The position numbers were made by a program, and so were the translations under genes. Positions 21,908 to 24,192 of a stretch of 24,192 bases of DNA are shown here, in pieces. Origin of the DNA: NZQO01 sp002693605 (GTDB lineage Bacteria; Bacteroidota; Bacteroidia; Flavobacteriales; Flavobacteriaceae); assembly GCA_963972105.1 (NCBI GenBank), contig CAXAVH010000035.1, forward strand, positions 1 through 24,192. The letters run 5' to 3'. The number at the start of each line of letters is the position of its first letter. Position 1 is the first letter of the stretch. The notes below the pieces were generated by a model. That model saw only the letters and a list, made by a program, of their open reading frames with translations, was not told the origin of the DNA and did not search any database.

Positions 21908-23155
21908 ATGAAGAAAGTATTACTTCTTGCTGTATTTGCCTTGGCAGGTGCGGTAACGTACGCTGGCGGGTACCGTGTGAGCTTGCAAGGTCAAAAGGCG
22001 TTGGCAATGGGCCACACCGGTGTGGCGGTAGTTGGCAGTGAATCGGCCTTTTTCAATCCTGCGGGATTGGTATACCTTGAAAGCAAGTTAACCGTTGCTG
22101 CCGGGGTTAGCGGCGTTTTTTCGAACGTTTCCTATCAAAATGAATCAACCGGCGCTTTTGCCGAGACCGATAGCCCCGTGGGCACGCCTTTTTACGCCTA
22201 TGTTTCGTACCAGGCAACCGATTGGCTCTCGGTGGGCCTTGCGGCTTACACCCCCTACGGAAGTACAGTAGAATACGAGGATGACTGGGCAGGCTCTCAC
22301 TTGGTGAACAATATAGACCTTCAGGCCATCTTCATCCAGCCAACCGTGGCCTTTGAACTTAGCGATAAGCTGAGCGTGGGCGGTGGACCAATTTACGTTA
22401 CCGGGTCGGTTAACTTTAACCGAAACCTGAACCGTACGCTAACCGATATCGATGGTGACCGCAGTGAGGTAACGATCGATGCTTCGGGTGTAAGCGAGTG
22501 GGGATGGACCGTAGGCGCTATGTTTTCGCCAACCGAAGATTTCCGAATTGGTGCCAATTACCGCTCTGAGATTATTCTCGACGCTCAAGATGGCGACGCC
22601 GATTTCGAAAATATCCCGAACACCCCCTTGGCTCCGTTCCAGGACACTGAGTTTGATGCATCGTTGCCGCTTCCGGCAGAGCTTACCGTAGGGCTTTCCT
22701 ACAAGTTTTGTGAGAAATGGATGTTCGCGTTCGACTATAACCGTGCTTTCTGGGATGTGTACAACTCGTTGGATATCGACTTTGCCGATCCTGCCATTCC
22801 AGATTCGCAAAACCCTAGAAACTACAAGAACTCCTCTACCTACCGTTTTGGACTGGAGTATCAGGCTACCGATTTATTCACCTTGCGTGCGGGGTACTAT
22901 TTTGATGAGTCGCCCGTGCAGGAAGGCTTCTTCGCCCCCGAAACACCACGTAACGACAGCAACGGTTATACCGCCGGGCTTTCGGTTAACGTGAGCGAGC
23001 GTTTCCAGATTGATGCTTCTTTCCTTTACCTTCACTTTAAGGAAGTGGATGCTTCGTACACTGGCTATTTTGAAAATGGGCAAGTGGTTCCTTTCGAAGG
23101 GAAATACAAATCCAACGCCTTTATCCCTGGCTTGGGAGTGACGTATAAATTGTAA
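21908..23155 (+). CDS. OmpP1/FadL family outer membrane transporter
   Basis: A 415-residue outer membrane beta-barrel. Signal peptide: MKKVLLLAVFALAGAVTYAGG. The family N-terminus with the hatch-like region is present (GYRVSLQGQKALAMGHTGVA ... SAFFNPAGLVYL, including the NPA motif), followed by typical strands such as WLSVGLAAYTPYG, FRIGANYRSEI and a C-terminal FIPGLGVTYKL. FadL-type proteins let long-chain fatty acids or other hydrophobic compounds cross the outer membrane by lateral diffusion. It lies 20 bases before a GDSL-type lipoprotein hydrolase gene, so the pair may release and import lipid-like substrates. The 119-base gap upstream is AT-rich and shows no TAnnTTTG element. Confidence 0.93.
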   Translation: MKKVLLLAVFALAGAVTYAGGYRVSLQGQKALAMGHTGVAVVGSESAFFNPAGLVYLESKLTVAAGVSGVFSNVSYQNESTGAFAETDSPVGTPFYAYVSYQATDWLSVGLAAYTPYGSTVEYEDDWAGSHLVNNIDLQAIFIQPTVAFELSDKLSVGGGPIYVTGSVNFNRNLNRTLTDIDGDRSEVTIDASGVSEWGWTVGAMFSPTEDFRIGANYRSEIILDAQDGDADFENIPNTPLAPFQDTEFDASLPLPAELTVGLSYKFCEKWMFAFDYNRAFWDVYNSLDIDFADPAIPDSQNPRNYKNSSTYRFGLEYQATDLFTLRAGYYFDESPVQEGFFAPETPRNDSNGYTAGLSVNVSERFQIDASFLYLHFKEVDASYTGYFENGQVVPFEGKYKSNAFIPGLGVTYKL

Positions 23156-23175
23156 TCGAAAAAATTTCAGAAAAG

Positions 23176-24192
23176 ATGAAAAATAATATAAAATTAGTAC
23201 TTGGCTTGCTGGCCGTTGGCTTTGTAAGCTGTGAAGCAGAATTTGACAATCCCGTCACCGATGATGGATATTATACGAGCGGTGAGGCTGACCTCACAAA
23301 TTACGTAGCGGTAGGGAATTCCTTAACCGCGGGTTTTGCCGATAATGCCCTTTATATTTCGGGGCAGGAAAATTCATTTCCCAACATTATGGCACAACAA
23401 TTTGAACGTGCTGGGGGCGGCGATGAGTTTACCCAGTCTTTAATGAACGATAATTTGGGCGGACTTCTATTCAACGGAAACCAGATTGCCCAAAACCGTC
23501 TGGTACTGGCTATCGATGCCCAGGGCAATCGTGCTCCCGTAGTGTTGGAAGGAACGCCTACTACCGAGGTTTCTACGAGTCCTACGGGACCTTTCAACAA
23601 TATGGGTATACCGGGTGCCAAGAGCTTTCATTTGGTAGCTCCGGGCTATGGGAACCCAGCCGGTATTTTAACCGGCGCGGCAAACCCCTATTACGCACGT
23701 ATTGCAACAAGCGCGAATGCCACCGTATTGGAAGATGCCGTATCGCTCAACCCTACTTTTTTCTCGCTATGGATTGGGAACAATGACATCCTTAGCTATT
23801 CTACCGCAGGGGGAGCCGGTGTAGACCAAACCGGGAACTTAGACCCATCAACCTATGGTAGCACAGACATTACAGACCCGAGTGTTTTCGCCTCAGTATA
23901 CAGCCAGCAGGTGCAGGCCCTCACAGCGGGTGGAGCAAAGGGAATCTTGGCAAATATCCCGGATGTTACCTCCATTCATTACTTTACTACCGTGCCGGCA
24001 CAGTCCATCCCGTTAGATGCTTCGACTGCCGCTGCCGTTAACGCGCAATTTGCCCTCTATAATACCCAGGTATTGCCAGGTTTGGTACAGGCAGGGGTGA
24101 TCTCTGCTGCCGAGGCAGATGCACGACAGGTTTCCTTTAGCGCTGGTGTGAATTTTCCTATTATAATGGATGACGACCTTACCGATTTAACG
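23176..24192 (+). CDS. GDSL/SGNH-family lipoprotein hydrolase, 5' part (runs off the window)
   Basis: The first 339 codons are present without a stop; the gene continues past the right edge. The lipoprotein signal is clear: hydrophobic residues 5-17 then VSC, lipid on Cys19. Block I is YVAVGNSLTAGF, with the nucleophile Ser49 in GNSL instead of GDSL. Block III is LWIGNNDIL (GNND, residues 201-204), as in SGNH esterases. The region between holds an insertion with PGYGNPAGILTGAANPYYAR. The C-terminal Asp-His block lies outside the window. The likely role is a membrane-anchored esterase or lipase acting outside the cytoplasm, together with the FadL-like porin encoded 20 bases upstream. Confidence 0.88.
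   Translation, partial: MKNNIKLVLGLLAVGFVSCEAEFDNPVTDDGYYTSGEADLTNYVAVGNSLTAGFADNALYISGQENSFPNIMAQQFERAGGGDEFTQSLMNDNLGGLLFNGNQIAQNRLVLAIDAQGNRAPVVLEGTPTTEVSTSPTGPFNNMGIPGAKSFHLVAPGYGNPAGILTGAANPYYARIATSANATVLEDAVSLNPTFFSLWIGNNDILSYSTAGGAGVDQTGNLDPSTYGSTDITDPSVFASVYSQQVQALTAGGAKGILANIPDVTSIHYFTTVPAQSIPLDASTAAAVNAQFALYNTQVLPGLVQAGVISAAEADARQVSFSAGVNFPIIMDDDLTDLT

Noticed and set aside
1..24192. CRISPR arrays, tRNA or rRNA genes, insertion sequences, phage or defence genes
   Set aside because: No regularly spaced repeats, tRNA cloverleaf, transposase, integrase or defence-type protein was found; nearly all bases are covered by recognisable core genes.

Overview
The window reads as a chromosomal core region of a marine-type member of the Bacteroidota, most likely family Flavobacteriaceae. 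The evidence is a gliding-motility/type B type IX secretion (T9SS) sorting domain followed directly by a PorP/SprF gene, a DUF6089 gene, a NifU protein with two N-terminal Nfu domains, a BamA gene followed by two OmpH/Skp genes, weak Shine-Dalgarno sequences, and several TAnnTTTG promoter elements typical of the phylum. Coding density is very high. No tRNA, rRNA, CRISPR array, insertion sequence or prophage was seen.

Layout. (1) 1-2722, + strand: the end of a TolC-family outer membrane gene, a periplasmic adaptor (HlyD/MacA type) and tsaB, with gaps of one or two bases, so one transcription unit. (2) 2723-3000: the decayed, frameshifted tail of an AraC-family regulator gene, then a terminator serving the opposite strand. 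(3) 3001-8791, - strand: two tandem paralogous secreted proteins of unknown function; a lipoprotein of the thioredoxin-like YyaL/DUF255 family coupled to an MscS channel; a dodecin; and a NifU-type Fe-S protein. (4) 8948-12218, + strand: a large T9SS type B cargo protein and its PorP/SprF partner. (5) 12249-20225, - strand: murI, and ahead of it a long cluster running CBS protein, nadK, DUF6089, uppS, bamA, ompH, ompH, which ends at a clear terminator before murI. (6) 20312-24192, + strand: pdxJ with an alpha/beta hydrolase, then an OmpP1/FadL porin with a GDSL-type lipoprotein hydrolase that runs off the end.

The main theme is the cell envelope: outer membrane protein folding (BamA, two OmpH), the lipid carrier for wall synthesis (UppS), D-glutamate for peptidoglycan (MurI), efflux, a mechanosensitive channel, a T9SS-exported surface protein, and hydrophobic compound uptake with a lipoprotein hydrolase. 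Cofactor genes (NadK, PdxJ, NifU, dodecin) and one tRNA-modification gene (TsaB) are interspersed.

I see no clearly new multi-gene system. The points most worth a second look are the AraC-family relic at 2734-2944, the tandem unknown paralogs, the CBS-NadK pairing at the head of the envelope cluster, non-ATG starts for bamA and the CBS gene, and the repeat-encoded Gly-Asp tail of the second OmpH protein.
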